A stretch of DNA of 45,709 nucleotides, from positions 263,411-309,119 of the forward strand of contig NZ_GL476319.1 in NCBI RefSeq assembly GCF_000148725.1. Direction: 5' to 3'. A program made the position numbers and the translations under genes. How positions within the stretch are numbered: position 1 is the first letter of the stretch; every line of letters starts with the position of its first letter. Positions 31,426 through 40,798 of this stretch are shown here, in pieces. Below the pieces are notes generated by a model. The model was not told the origin of the DNA, searched no databases, and saw only the letters and a list, made by a program, of their open reading frames with translations. Source of the stretch: Roseibium sp. TrichSKD4. GTDB taxonomy: Bacteria; Pseudomonadota; Alphaproteobacteria; Rhizobiales; Stappiaceae.

Positions 31426-32460
31426 ATGACCGCAAACGGCTCACATGACAGCGCGATTCCATCGCCCGCCATGATTGATCCATTTGGTCGGGCTGTGACC
31501 TATCTGAGAATTTCGGTGACGGACCGCTGCGACTTCCGCTGTGTCTATTGCATGGCCGAAGACATGACTTTTCTCCCGAAACGCGAAGTCTTGTCGCTGG
31601 AAGAACTGGACCGCCTTTGTACGGCCTTTATTGAAAAAGGCGTTCGCAAGCTTCGGCTGACCGGTGGTGAGCCGCTCGTTCGCAAAAACATCATGAGCCT
31701 CATCCGAAGCTTGGGTCGTCACATCGACTCTGGCGCTTTGGAAGAATTGACGGTCACGACAAACGGTTCTCAGCTGACCAAACTATCCCAGGAGCTGTAT
31801 GACAGCGGTGTTCGCCGGATCAACGTCTCGCTTGATACGCTTGACCCCGACCGCTTCAAGGCGATCACCCGGTGGGGCGACCTTGGCAAGGTTCTTGATG
31901 GCATGAAAGCAGCCCGCGACGCCGGGTTGCAGCTGAAGGTGAATATGGTGGCGCTCAAAGGCGTCAATGAACATGAGGTCATTCCGATGATGGAATGGGC
32001 CCATGACCAAGGCTACGATCTGACCCTGATTGAAACCATGCCGCTTGGCGAAATTGATGGTGATCGCACCGACCAATACCTGCCGCTTTCACTCGTGCGG
32101 GGTCGGCTGGCAGAGAAGTTCACACTGGAAGACATTCCTTACAAGACAGGCGGTCCGGCCCGATATGTTGAAGTTAAGGAAACCGGGGGGCGCATGGGCT
32201 TTATTACACCCATGACCCATAACTTCTGCGAAAGCTGTAATCGTGTTCGTGTCACCTGCACCGGACAACTTTATATGTGCCTCGGTCAAGATGACATGGC
32301 AGATCTCCGCGCCCCGCTTCGCGCGTCAGAAGGAAATGAACTGCTTCACAACGCCATTGACGAAGCTATTGGCCGCAAGCCAAAGGGTCATGACTTCGTG
32401 ATTGACCGCCGCACGAAGCAACCAGCTGTCTCCCGCCACATGAGTGTAACTGGCGGCTAA
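31426..32460 (+). CDS. moaA: GTP 3',8-cyclase MoaA (molybdenum cofactor synthesis)
   Basis: A 344-residue radical SAM enzyme for the first step of molybdopterin synthesis, from GTP to 3',8-cyclo-GTP. The SAM cluster is C35-x3-C39-x2-C42 in [10 protein letters not shown]. The second cluster is formed by [19 protein letters not shown] near residues 267-285. The C-terminus ends in the essential Gly-Gly. The ATG at 31426 follows GGGAGAGAGAC, and the earlier in-frame start at 31285 would add 47 poorly conserved residues. Its position at the edge of a formate dehydrogenase locus, which needs the molybdenum cofactor, fits. Confidence 0.95.
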   Translation: MTANGSHDSAIPSPAMIDPFGRAVTYLRISVTDRCDFRCVYCMAEDMTFLPKREVLSLEELDRLCTAFIEKGVRKLRLTGGEPLVRKNIMSLIRSLGRHIDSGALEELTVTTNGSQLTKLSQELYDSGVRRINVSLDTLDPDRFKAITRWGDLGKVLDGMKAARDAGLQLKVNMVALKGVNEHEVIPMMEWAHDQGYDLTLIETMPLGEIDGDRTDQYLPLSLVRGRLAEKFTLEDIPYKTGGPARYVEVKETGGRMGFITPMTHNFCESCNRVRVTCTGQLYMCLGQDDMADLRAPLRASEGNELLHNAIDEAIGRKPKGHDFVIDRRTKQPAVSRHMSVTGG

Positions 32461-32464
32461 ACTG

Positions 32465-32794
32465 ATGACGGATAACGCAACAAGCATTGCAAAACAAAGT
32501 GACCTCAAAGGTCGGCTTGTTGCGCTGGCAATAGCAATTGCCGCGTTGGCGCTGATGATCTGGATCGGGCGCAATGATGTTTCAAGCATTCAATATGCGT
32601 TGAGCCTTGTTGGCGGACAACAAACGTCCGAGCAAACCGGCTCCGGCAACCCGGCGCTCGATGCCTGCCTCGCCCAACGTGTTGGCGATGTTGAAAAAAT
32701 GAAGGCAGACGGGGTTATCAACGCCTCTCAGTTTGAAAGCTTCAAGAGCCGGGCAATAACCCTGTGTGAAGCTCAGAACCCGGTCGGAAACTAA
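32465..32794 (+). CDS. Small membrane-anchored hypothetical protein after moaA
   Basis: A 109-residue protein with one N-terminal membrane helix (LVALAIAIAALALMIWIG, ~18-35). A periplasmic or cytosolic part follows with two cysteines (LDACLAQRVGDV and AITLCEAQ) that could pair. The segment ADGVINASQFESFKSRA looks helical. Four bases separate it from moaA, so it is translationally linked. I do not recognise the family; a moaA-linked position suggests a role in cofactor or formate dehydrogenase biology but nothing more can be said. Confidence 0.75.
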   Translation: MTDNATSIAKQSDLKGRLVALAIAIAALALMIWIGRNDVSSIQYALSLVGGQQTSEQTGSGNPALDACLAQRVGDVEKMKADGVINASQFESFKSRAITLCEAQNPVGN

Positions 32795-32909
32795 CCAAAA
32801 GAAATATCGGTCCATTCTGTAAAATTACATTTATTTAACTGGCAACCATCCCTATAACTCCCTACGTCATTTCACGCATAAATTGCGATTTAAAAAGGGA
32901 ATTCAACTG

Positions 32910-33494
32910 ATGATTTTACGCAGAACTGTTCATGCACTCGCAGCTTCAAGCTTGATCCTGCTTTCCTCCGTCAGCCTCTCAACAGCCTCTGACAAGACAG
33001 AGATCAAGGATTATTTTGCTGCTGCCGACCTGTCCCAATTCAAGGCTCAGGTAGTTACCACCAATCCATCCCGCGACGAGGTCATCGTCAAGGCACCCAA
33101 TCAGAATGAATTTGCCATTCCCGTTACTGATGGCTTCGATTTGGACGGCGTTCACAAAAACCAATTCCTGACCGTAAGCTATTTGGCGGGTGCGGTTGTC
33201 GATATTCGCGAGAGCAAAAAGGACAAACCAGGCATTGACGCGGTTGGCTTTGTCGCGGCCGCAGATCCCGAAGACCTTCCAGCCGGACTTTCGGCCCGGA
33301 AACTTACAGTGACCGCAAAAATTCTGGGTGTCGACACCAAGAATGGCTCCGTTCGATTTGTCGGACCAGCAGGCACAGAACGCACCTATAAAGTGTCGAA
33401 CCTTGAACTTCTGAAAGATCTTGATGTGAAAAAGGGTGATCTGTTCGATGTCACCCTGTTTGACGCAGTTGGTCTGGAAATCACCAACCGATAG
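32910..33494 (+). CDS. Secreted hypothetical protein, beta-rich
   Basis: A 194-residue protein with a signal peptide (MILRRTVHALAASSLILLSSVSLSTA). The mature part is rich in short beta strands: DEVIVKAPNQNEFAIPV, NQFLTVSYLAGAVVDIRES, LTVTAKILGVDTKNGSVRFVGPAGT and GDLFDVTLFDAVGLEI. It resembles small periplasmic OB- or barrel-type proteins, but I cannot name a family. Start at 32910 preceded by AAGGGA; an upstream GTG-like extension to 32883 lacks signal-peptide character. A hairpin lies after the stop. Confidence 0.75.
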   Translation: MILRRTVHALAASSLILLSSVSLSTASDKTEIKDYFAAADLSQFKAQVVTTNPSRDEVIVKAPNQNEFAIPVTDGFDLDGVHKNQFLTVSYLAGAVVDIRESKKDKPGIDAVGFVAAADPEDLPAGLSARKLTVTAKILGVDTKNGSVRFVGPAGTERTYKVSNLELLKDLDVKKGDLFDVTLFDAVGLEITNR

Positions 33495-33509
33495 GCGATG
33501 CAAAGGATT

Positions 33510-33534
33510 GGGCGGTCTGCTAGCCGCCCTTATT
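33510..33534. terminator. Terminator between secreted protein and DUF3306 gene
   Basis: GGGCGG (33510-33515), 8-base loop, CCGCCC (33524-33529), then TTATTC. It lies between convergent genes and touches the DUF3306 stop. Confidence 0.6.
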
Positions 33535-34237
33535 CTTCATCGAAACGCACAGCCATTCGGCGTCTGATGGGCACTTTCCGCGCCATTTCCATCTCCTCGT
33601 CTCCTCCAAGGTCTGATGTGGTTGCGACACGAACAGGTGTTTCAAAGACTGGCTCTGGCTCATGCCGCCTTTCATCAGACCCCGGTTCTTCAGAAATCGT
33701 TGCGTGTTGGTCAACGCTCTCCGACAATTCGTTTTCTTCGCCATCACTTGCGGCGCTGGCCTCACCAGCCCCATCCCCATTTTCCAATTGGGCAGCCAAT
33801 CGTTCTGCTTCGGCAGCCATCTCCTCGGCCTTCGCCTTGTAGCCCTTGCCAACTTCCCAAGCCGATTGAAATTGGGTCAATACCTTGTCGATGACATTGT
33901 AATTGAGATCGTAGTCATTAAGGCCATCCAGAGTGGAAAACGCTGGATTGACGGTCCAGAGTTTGCGCAAGGCAGCTGTTTTCAGCGCCTTTGGCACGCC
34001 TTTTTTCATGAAAACGGTAAAATCCGAGTCTGAGGTCAAACTGTCCAAATCAATTGCTTCGGCAGCTTCCCGGTTGGCCATTATCTCAGGGTCTTCCTGC
34101 GAAGGGTCACCAATTTCATCCGCTTCTTCAACACCCTGCGGCTCTTCAACAGCCTCAAGGTCTCCCTCGCGCACCGCTTGCTTACGGCGTGACCAGCGGC
34201 TCAAGAACCCTTCTTCTTGATCTGAGGTCCCGGTCAT
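33530..34237 (-). CDS. DUF3306 formate dehydrogenase-associated protein
   Basis: A 235-residue acidic protein of the DUF3306 family. It begins EEGFLSRWSRRKQ, typical of the family, followed by an acidic segment. The conserved part is DFTVFMKKGVPKALKTAALRKLWTVNPAFSTLDGLNDYDLNY, and it ends in a highly charged low-complexity tail (~150-235). It has neither signal peptide nor membrane segment. In many proteobacteria it sits with DUF3305 and a 4Fe-4S protein next to formate dehydrogenase, and a role in maturation is presumed. It overlaps the DUF3305 gene by four bases (ATGA), so the two are co-translated. Confidence 0.9.
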   Translation of the reverse strand: MTGTSDQEEGFLSRWSRRKQAVREGDLEAVEEPQGVEEADEIGDPSQEDPEIMANREAAEAIDLDSLTSDSDFTVFMKKGVPKALKTAALRKLWTVNPAFSTLDGLNDYDLNYNVIDKVLTQFQSAWEVGKGYKAKAEEMAAEAERLAAQLENGDGAGEASAASDGEENELSESVDQHATISEEPGSDERRHEPEPVFETPVRVATTSDLGGDEEMEMARKVPIRRRMAVRFDEE

Positions 34238-34770
34238 TCGCCCTCGCCCGGCACCATGCGTCCACCCTCTTGAAAGATCGGCACTTTGCCAAATTGTTGT
34301 TCTTCCGTTTTCGCAGATTTCCGGCGGCGCTTTTTAAACGCTTCAGGCTCGGGCATTTTTTTCAAAAAGGCCACCGTCCATTGCAGAATATCGGCTGGCA
34401 TCGGCACACGCTCAATCAAGCCGTCTCCGGCATCCTGCATCCCTTGCGCCTCATAAGGGTCAGCGGTGACGCCGCGCACTTTATAGGGCACTGGATCGGT
34501 ATCCGCATCATCCAGCATCAACCAAAGGGACGGCGTGCCGGTTTCCATGTTTGCGTCATAGGCTTCCCCTAGTTTTCGGTGAAGAGTGATAGAAACTGGC
34601 CCAAACAGAAACTGAGTGGAAGCTTCGTCCTCACGTACGACCTGCCAATCGCATAGGGTCTCCGCCGCTTCTACAACACCGATTCCCTTCCAGGAAAACT
34701 CGGCCCAGGGGTGAGAACTCTTGCGACGCTCAATAACGACGGCAACATCTGTACTGATTTGCGCTTCCAA
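34234..34770 (-). CDS. DUF3305 formate dehydrogenase-associated protein
   Basis: A 178-residue protein of the DUF3305 family. The core is VVIERRKSSHPWAEFSWKGIGVVEAAE followed by FLFGPVSITLHRKLGEAYDANMETGTPSLWLMLDD and ADPYEAQGMQDAGDGLIERVPMP. The last ~40 residues are basic and disordered. It is the first gene of the pair with DUF3306 and is divergent from the 4Fe-4S protein at 34953. Function is unknown; association with molybdenum-type formate dehydrogenase is well known. Start ATG at 34770. Confidence 0.9.
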   Translation of the reverse strand: MEAQISTDVAVVIERRKSSHPWAEFSWKGIGVVEAAETLCDWQVVREDEASTQFLFGPVSITLHRKLGEAYDANMETGTPSLWLMLDDADTDPVPYKVRGVTADPYEAQGMQDAGDGLIERVPMPADILQWTVAFLKKMPEPEAFKKRRRKSAKTEEQQFGKVPIFQEGGRMVPGEGE

Positions 34771-34952
34771 ACGGCTCTCCCTGATACTTTCCCTATAAGT
34801 TTAGTGTCTTCTGCAGGCGGTGGCAAAGGTGTGAAAAGACAACAGGTTTCATGATCCCGATCAAGGCAAATGCAACCGGTTACACTTGTAATCATACCCT
34901 CGTGAGTTAGAACTAGAATAATTATAAAACAATCAAGTCGCCGGAGCCGCAA

Positions 34953-37001
34953 ATGACCGAAACGCAGGGCCGTGTTCTTTTGTGCAATTGCTTCAAGTCC
35001 ATGCAACTGGACAAGGCAGCTGCAGAGCTTTCGTCTGATCTTGCAGCACCTCTTTGCACCGAATTGTGCCGAGGCGAACTGGAGCGTTTTGAAAAAGCCG
35101 TTCAGGAACCGGGCGATCTTTTAGTCGCCTGCACGCAGGAGGCTCCCCTTTTTGAGGAAGTCGCGGAAGAGCTGGAGGGCCCAGCCACGTTGAAATTCGT
35201 CAACATTCGCGAAACGGCTGGATGGACAAATTCCAAAAGCGACCCAAGCGCAAAGGTTTTGGCTCTGCTTGCTGATGCGCAGTCCGCATCAAACATCACA
35301 CCGGCTCCAATCCGCGAGATTGAATCGGATGGCATGTGCCTTGTCTACGGAGCCGGGCAAGCGGCGCTCGATGCTGCAATGGCGCTGGAAGACACCCTGT
35401 CAGTCACACTTGTGCTGTCTTCCTGGGATGATGTTTTGCTGCCACCGGTCCTGCCCTTTCCGGTCTACCGCGGCTCCCTGCGCACTTTAACCGGCTCTTT
35501 CGGCAAGTTTGAAGTCATGCTCGACGGTTATGCGGCGATGATCCCAGCATCTCGCCAATCCCCTGAGTTCCATATGCCGCGTGATGGCGCAAAAGCAGGC
35601 TGTTCCATTGTTGTCGATCTCAGCGGCAACACCTCGGCCATCACGGCGCCAGACAAACGCTCTGGCTATTTTCGTGCCGCACCAAATGACCCGACAAGTA
35701 TCGCCAATCTGATCCGCGAAGCGTCCGAGATGATCGGTACTTTCGAAAAGCCGATCTACGTTTCGTACAATCCGGACATCTGTGCCCACAGCCACGCTGG
35801 CAAAGCCGGCTGTTCCAACTGCCTTGATGCCTGTCCCGCCGGAGCACTGACATCAGAGGCGGGAAAGATAGCCGTCGACCACGGTATTTGCGGTGGTTGC
35901 GGCAGCTGTTCGGCAAACTGCCCGACAGGCGCCATTTCTTACCAATACCCGTCACGTCCAGACCTGCTGGTGCCTATTCAGTCTCTCATAGGAGCTTACA
36001 AAGAAGCTGGCGGTCACAAACCGATTTTGCTCTGCCACGAAGCTGAACACGGTGGAACCATTATCAACGCGCTGGCCCGTTATGGGGATGGCTTACCAAC
36101 GAACGTTCTACCGCTCTCTCTCCATGCGGTGACAACGCTGGGCCACGAGGCCATGCTGACGGCCTTCTTGTCCGGAGCTGAGCGGGTTCTCTGCCTGATC
36201 GACCCAAAAAAGCACGATGAAACCGCACCACTCTCCAACGAAATCGGGCTAGCAAACGACCTTCTTGCTGCCTTGGGGCATGATCCAATTGGTCGGCTGG
36301 ATATCGTTCTCTCCAGTGATCCGGATGCATTAGCGGAAGCTCTGAGCACAAATTCGAAAGATTTGGCTCTGAAAAACCCGACCCGCATTGGGCCGGTGGG
36401 CGGTAAACGTGACATTGCGCGCATGGCCATCAGCGCCCTGCACCGCGCATCACCCGATGCGCCATCTGTTCTCCCTTTGAACGACTATGCACCTTATGGC
36501 CGGATCGAAATCCGGAGCGAAGGCTGCACCCTTTGCCTGTCCTGCGTTTCCGCCTGTCCGGTCGGCGCGCTGGCAGATAACCCGGACCAGCCACAAGTCA
36601 GCTTTACGGAAGCTGCTTGCGTTCAGTGCGGCCTTTGCCAAACCACCTGCCCGGAAAGCGTTATCACGTTAGTTCCGCAGTTCAACACGAGCGAAACCGC
36701 CTTGCGCGCTGCCGTGTTGCATGAGGAAGAGCCTGCCACCTGCACATCCTGCGGCAAACCTTTTGGTGCACAATCAACCATCGATCGGATCAAGGAACGC
36801 CTCGCCGGCAAACATCACATGTTCCAATCGGCAAATCAGATCAATCTGATCGAAATGTGCGACGACTGCCGCATTCAAGCCCAGTGGGACGCAGATCCCG
36901 GCTTTGGGGCGTCAGCACCGCGCCCACGACCCAGAACGACAGAAGATTACATGGAAGCGGAAAAGTCTGGCCTGACAGTCGATGATTTCCTGAAAAACTA
37001 G
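34953..37001 (+). CDS. Multi-cluster 4Fe-4S protein associated with formate dehydrogenase
   Basis: A 682-residue cytosolic protein without signal peptide. The N-terminal part starts LLCNCFKSMQLD with several cysteines. A 4Fe-4S double site is at ~283-325: CSNCLDACPAG then CGGCGSCSANCPTG. A second dicluster site is at ~524-570: CTLCLSCVSACPVG then CVQCGLCQTTCPES. A further CTSCGKPF and CDDC site lie near the end. This is an electron-transfer protein conserved with DUF3305/3306 and FDH3 genes; it may pass electrons to a quinone or mature the enzyme. GGAG precedes the ATG. Its gene ends in a terminator. Confidence 0.92.
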   Translation: MTETQGRVLLCNCFKSMQLDKAAAELSSDLAAPLCTELCRGELERFEKAVQEPGDLLVACTQEAPLFEEVAEELEGPATLKFVNIRETAGWTNSKSDPSAKVLALLADAQSASNITPAPIREIESDGMCLVYGAGQAALDAAMALEDTLSVTLVLSSWDDVLLPPVLPFPVYRGSLRTLTGSFGKFEVMLDGYAAMIPASRQSPEFHMPRDGAKAGCSIVVDLSGNTSAITAPDKRSGYFRAAPNDPTSIANLIREASEMIGTFEKPIYVSYNPDICAHSHAGKAGCSNCLDACPAGALTSEAGKIAVDHGICGGCGSCSANCPTGAISYQYPSRPDLLVPIQSLIGAYKEAGGHKPILLCHEAEHGGTIINALARYGDGLPTNVLPLSLHAVTTLGHEAMLTAFLSGAERVLCLIDPKKHDETAPLSNEIGLANDLLAALGHDPIGRLDIVLSSDPDALAEALSTNSKDLALKNPTRIGPVGGKRDIARMAISALHRASPDAPSVLPLNDYAPYGRIEIRSEGCTLCLSCVSACPVGALADNPDQPQVSFTEAACVQCGLCQTTCPESVITLVPQFNTSETALRAAVLHEEEPATCTSCGKPFGAQSTIDRIKERLAGKHHMFQSANQINLIEMCDDCRIQAQWDADPGFGASAPRPRPRTTEDYMEAEKSGLTVDDFLKN

Positions 37002-37015
37002 AGCACATCCACCCA

Positions 37016-37046
37016 AGCGCCGCACCTTAGCGGCGCTCTGTTTTTT
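37016..37046 (+). terminator. Terminator of the 4Fe-4S protein gene
   Basis: AGCGCCGC (37016-37023), loop ACCTTA, GCGGCGCT (37030-37037), then CTG and six T. It overlaps the last bases of the convergent transporter gene. Confidence 0.9.
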
Positions 37047-38262
37047 CAAGAACGAAGATTGCCACGACACCTGCAAGGGTCAGCGCAACAGCGCCGGTCA
37101 TCATCGCAGCCAAGGGCCAAACCGTTGCAGGCCACATGCTTTCAGACAAAGCCCAGGCAACGCCGGCACTGGCAAACGCCCCCATGCCGATTTGCATACT
37201 GGCCGTCAAACCTGAGGCCGCACCTGCCATGTCAGGACGCACACTGACAGACCCTGCAATAATGCTCGGCAAGCAAATGCCATTACCAAGGCCGACGAGG
37301 AACATCGGCGCAAAGAAGCGGATCGGCGTCACTTCACCGCTCAGCAAAACGGCGATCATCGCAAGGACCGCAACCACCGGAAACAGCGATCCAAACACAA
37401 TCATTGGCATCAAGCCAAAGCGTTCGGAAAACCGACCGGAAATGAAGTTGCCGATCAAATAACCTCCGGCGATGATCATGAAGTAGATGCCCATTTCACT
37501 GGGGCTGATTTTCAAGACATCAGCTGCCACAAATGGCGCTCCGCCGAGATAGGAGAAATAAACCGTGGCCGTGAACATCGCCGTGAGCCCGTAGGCCCAA
37601 AACAACCGTTCCCGCAAAAGAACACCATAGTTCTTGAAAAACGAAAACGACGCCTCCCCATCTCCCCGGTTTTTGTTGGTTTCATAAAGACCCAGATAAG
37701 ACGCGATCAATACGATCACACCCAGAACGAGCAGCAGAACAAAACTTCCGCTCCAGCCAAAGCTCTCGTCGAGCAGTCCGCCTATGGCAGGCCCTACCAT
37801 CGGACCGGCCGTCATACCCATGGTCACGTAGCCAATCATACTGGCCGCCTGATCGCGCCCATAGAGGTCACGGACAATAGCTCGGGCCAAGATCAAGCCC
37901 GCAGAGCCACCGATTGCCTGAATAATTCGTCCGCCAATCAAGGTTTCTATGGATCCGGCCAAAAGACATATGACCGTTCCAACTACAAAGCTCGCCATAC
38001 CACCAAGTACGATGGGACGACGACCGTATCTGTCTGACAAGGGACCGAGGAAAAGCTGAGCAACCGCAACCGCAACAAAATACAGAGACATCGTCATCTG
38101 CACTTGTCCGGCGGTGGCATCAAAAGCCTGTTTCATACCCGCCAGAGACGGCAGGTAAATATTCATGGCAACGGGACTAACCGTTGAAATTGCAATCAAA
38201 ATCACAATCGACGGCTTTCCAGTCAGTACCGGTTTCGGGACTTCATAAACTTCGGGCTTCAT
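37027..38262 (-). CDS. Bcr/CflA-type multidrug MFS transporter
   Basis: A 411-residue inner-membrane transporter with twelve hydrophobic helices. The N-terminal region contains MNIYLPSLAGMKQAFDATAGQVQMTMSLYF and the GPLSDRYGRRPIVLGG motif of the DHA1 group, and the motif ARAIVRDLYGRDQAASMIGYVTMGM of Bcr/CflA is present. It exports small drugs or amino-acid derivatives with protons in. It is probably unrelated to formate oxidation, although it lies within that locus. No regulator is adjacent. Confidence 0.92.
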   Translation of the reverse strand: MKPEVYEVPKPVLTGKPSIVILIAISTVSPVAMNIYLPSLAGMKQAFDATAGQVQMTMSLYFVAVAVAQLFLGPLSDRYGRRPIVLGGMASFVVGTVICLLAGSIETLIGGRIIQAIGGSAGLILARAIVRDLYGRDQAASMIGYVTMGMTAGPMVGPAIGGLLDESFGWSGSFVLLLVLGVIVLIASYLGLYETNKNRGDGEASFSFFKNYGVLLRERLFWAYGLTAMFTATVYFSYLGGAPFVAADVLKISPSEMGIYFMIIAGGYLIGNFISGRFSERFGLMPMIVFGSLFPVVAVLAMIAVLLSGEVTPIRFFAPMFLVGLGNGICLPSIIAGSVSVRPDMAGAASGLTASMQIGMGAFASAGVAWALSESMWPATVWPLAAMMTGAVALTLAGVVAIFVLEKTERR

Positions 38263-38346
38263 GCAAACCTTGTAAAATATATCAATATATTAGCCTGACT
38301 ATCATAACGTGTAACATTCAATCAAACACCAAAATATCGCACCTGA

Positions 38347-39249
38347 TCATTTCTCAACGCCAGACCTAAATTGGCCTGCCACTCCGGCAAGCAGCTTTCT
38401 CTCCCGCAAGAATGTGTAGACGCCTGTCAAAACGACTACACCGGTGCCTAGTAACGTCATAAGATCAGGCACTTCATCCCAAAAGAGGTAGCCGAGCAAA
38501 ATCGCCCACAAAACAATTGAATATCTAAACGGGGCAACGACAACGATCTCACCCGTCCGCATCGCAGCAATAATAAATATGTACCCAATTATAATGAAAA
38601 CCGACGCAACAAACAAATATGCTAGCTGCTTGAGGCTCATCGGCTCCCAGCCCTGAACCAGAACCATCGCTCCACCCAAAAGCGAAACTCCAATCATGGT
38701 CAACAGCGCAACGCCCAGTGTCGGCGTTTCTTTTGGCAACTGCCTTGTCGCCAAGTCCCTGACAGCCATGAAGAAAACACCACCCAGCGCAACAAAAGAC
38801 CAAGCGCTGAATCCACTCAATCCAGGTCGCACAATCAAGAGCACGCCCAAAAATCCGACGAGAATCGCAGTCCAGCGACGCCACCCCACCGGATCACGAA
38901 AGAACATGGCAGCTGCAGCCGTCACGACCAGAGGCAAGGCCTGCAAAATGGCCGTTGCGTTGGCGATGGGCAGTTGAAACAAGGCGGGAAGATAAAGAAC
39001 AGTGGCGGACATCTCTCCAAACATGCGACAGCCAACGGCCTTGTGTTTCAGAACAGGCAAATTCTTGAAGACGCCGGTGACGTAACAAAGACAGGTGAGC
39101 AGAACAACGCTGATCCCCCCACGCACCATCATGATTTGCCCCAATGGCAAGCTTTCGGACACCAGTTTGACCATGGCGTCGTTAAAGATGAAGCCAGCCA
39201 TCGCAACCAGCATCGCAGCAATGCCGCGGCTGTTATCAGAAACCTGCAT
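38347..39249 (-). CDS. EamA/DMT-family transporter
   Basis: A 300-residue inner-membrane protein with ten predicted helices in two EamA repeats (~8-140 and ~155-290). The start QVSDNSRGIAAMLVAMAGFIFNDAMVKLVSE and the block WRRWTAILVGFLGVLLIVRPG are typical of the RhaT/EamA drug-metabolite family. It moves small organic molecules across the membrane; the substrate is unknown. It follows the FDH accessory genes by 41 bases but could be a separate transcript. Confidence 0.9.
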   Translation of the reverse strand: MQVSDNSRGIAAMLVAMAGFIFNDAMVKLVSESLPLGQIMMVRGGISVVLLTCLCYVTGVFKNLPVLKHKAVGCRMFGEMSATVLYLPALFQLPIANATAILQALPLVVTAAAAMFFRDPVGWRRWTAILVGFLGVLLIVRPGLSGFSAWSFVALGGVFFMAVRDLATRQLPKETPTLGVALLTMIGVSLLGGAMVLVQGWEPMSLKQLAYLFVASVFIIIGYIFIIAAMRTGEIVVVAPFRYSIVLWAILLGYLFWDEVPDLMTLLGTGVVVLTGVYTFLRERKLLAGVAGQFRSGVEK

Positions 39250-39290
39250 ACTGACTCCACGGCCTCAAGGCTCTGAAGAAGAGAGTTGAT

Positions 39291-40304
39291 TCAACTCTTT
39301 GACGCGAGAGGTAGGTTCACCAGAAGATTCTGCGGTTTGACCCGCAGCTTGCCGTCCTTGGACATGGCAACTGCCAGCCAGACCGGTTTGCCGCGCAGGT
39401 CAGCTTGAACATTCGAGCGATTCTCGAAATCAAGCCGGAACAAGGAGAGCAACCTCAAATTGTCCGCTTCACTTAACTCCTCGCCCGAATAAAGGCTGTT
39501 GAGAATGGTTGTCGCTTCCGCATCCAGCCCAACATGCCACGACCAATGCTCATCGCGGATTTTCTGAACCGGCTGAACACGGACATCTGTATTGAAAAAA
39601 TGGCGGACCCAGGCTTCGACCACACGGGCAAACGCGTCCGGCCCTGGCTGCGTAAACCGGAAATCAAGTGCCGTATCAAACCTGTCGCTACGGTCCCAAT
39701 AAATTGCAGCGTTTTCTTCCGTCAAAACATCCAGCGCCACTTCCCGCATGGGCGTACCGCTTTCCATAAGGAGTGCGCCTAAACCACCCAGGCCGCCGGT
39801 TTCCGACAACATACTGACAATTTCAGAATCGGCGATCATCACCGTTCCGTTTTCCACCGTGACAACCTGCTCCCGGAAGAACAGTTCCGCTGCCCGAAGG
39901 CGAACCGGATCATGAACCTTTCGCAAGATGTTGCGAAGGATCAGGTGCACCAACTGGTCCAAAAAAACCGGAGGAACGGCGACTGAGCCTTCCTGAAAAA
40001 TCGCCGCATACGCAGCCTCGACCGTGCCGTGTTTTTTGAGATGATCCCGAAACCCCAGAACCACACGGTAGTTGTCCGCCGTATCGCTGTCGGCAATCCT
40101 CTTCAGATCAGCCTCATCAATCTCTGTGAACGGGTCCTCCATGAGTTTTTCAAAAAGCTCATGCTCAACCGCGCAGGATTCCTCCACTGGATGGATTTCC
40201 GGTCGCGTGAAATACGCCCGCAGCAAATCCGGAGTGACGCGAAGCCAGCCGTTCTTTGTCGGTTCAACCAAGTGATACCCGGCGGACTTCCAAAACTCTC
40301 TCAT
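39291..40304 (-). CDS. DUF6352 family protein (formate dehydrogenase locus)
   Basis: A 337-residue cytosolic protein. It begins MREFWKSAGYHLVEPTKNGWLRVTPDLLRAY and continues with EDPFTEIDEADLKRIADSD. The C-terminal segment reads EHWSWHVGLDAEATTILNSLYSGEEL, then a strand pattern. It is conserved next to FDH3-type formate dehydrogenase in alphaproteobacteria and given the name DUF6352; no catalytic motif is evident. The ATG at 40304 overlaps the stop of the DUF6505 gene by four bases (ATGA), fixing the start and showing translational coupling; GGTGGAGGA precedes it. Confidence 0.8.
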   Translation of the reverse strand: MREFWKSAGYHLVEPTKNGWLRVTPDLLRAYFTRPEIHPVEESCAVEHELFEKLMEDPFTEIDEADLKRIADSDTADNYRVVLGFRDHLKKHGTVEAAYAAIFQEGSVAVPPVFLDQLVHLILRNILRKVHDPVRLRAAELFFREQVVTVENGTVMIADSEIVSMLSETGGLGGLGALLMESGTPMREVALDVLTEENAAIYWDRSDRFDTALDFRFTQPGPDAFARVVEAWVRHFFNTDVRVQPVQKIRDEHWSWHVGLDAEATTILNSLYSGEELSEADNLRLLSLFRLDFENRSNVQADLRGKPVWLAVAMSKDGKLRVKPQNLLVNLPLASKS

Positions 40305-40798
40305 TCCTGATCCTCCACCACATCCCAAACAAGGGCATGCGGTTTGTCACCCGGCGGGTTGACGATGTGAAACTGTTCGCGAATGGCACCCTCAGCATCG
40401 ACCTCACGTTTCACCGCGAGCAGCGTGTTCAATGGAGTATCGTCAGCCAAGGCGCGCGCATATCCAATCTCATCACGCGCAAGACCCTCGGCCGCATCCC
40501 GGCTTGGGGCACCAAAATGTTCAACGAGAAACCGTGTCAGGTTGAGTACACAGGTCTCAATGTCCTGCTCACTCGCTTCTCCCACGCTGACCAAGGTCGA
40601 AAACCCAAATGATGGCAGGCCAAAAAATCCGCTGACAAACGCTTGTCGTTCCTTTTTGGCCAAGGAGCCAGCATCAAATCCGGGGCGCGGCATATAAAGA
40701 AACCCGCCCGGAATTGCCGATTCATCAGGCTCTGCAGCCCGTGGAAAGACATGCGTGTCCGATACATCAAAGCGAATTGCGCGCAGAAAACGAGCCAT
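40301..40798 (-). CDS. DUF6505 family protein (formate dehydrogenase locus)
   Basis: A 165-residue protein. Typical segments are FLRAIRFDVSDTHVFPRAAEPDESAIPGGF, then FLYMPRP and KERQAFVSGFFGLPSFGFSTLVSVGEAS. No membrane segment or signal peptide. It is one of the small conserved proteins without known function in this locus; I use the name DUF6505 from memory of the family. Its start codon overlaps the stop of the ligase-like gene by one base (TGATG), so it belongs to the same operon. Confidence 0.75.
   Translation of the reverse strand: MARFLRAIRFDVSDTHVFPRAAEPDESAIPGGFLYMPRPGFDAGSLAKKERQAFVSGFFGLPSFGFSTLVSVGEASEQDIETCVLNLTRFLVEHFGAPSRDAAEGLARDEIGYARALADDTPLNTLLAVKREVDAEGAIREQFHIVNPPGDKPHALVWDVVEDQE

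Noticed and set aside
32979-33503. 174-codon antisense frame
   Set aside because: Opposite to a gene with a signal peptide and a ribosome site; Cys-rich product with no motifs.
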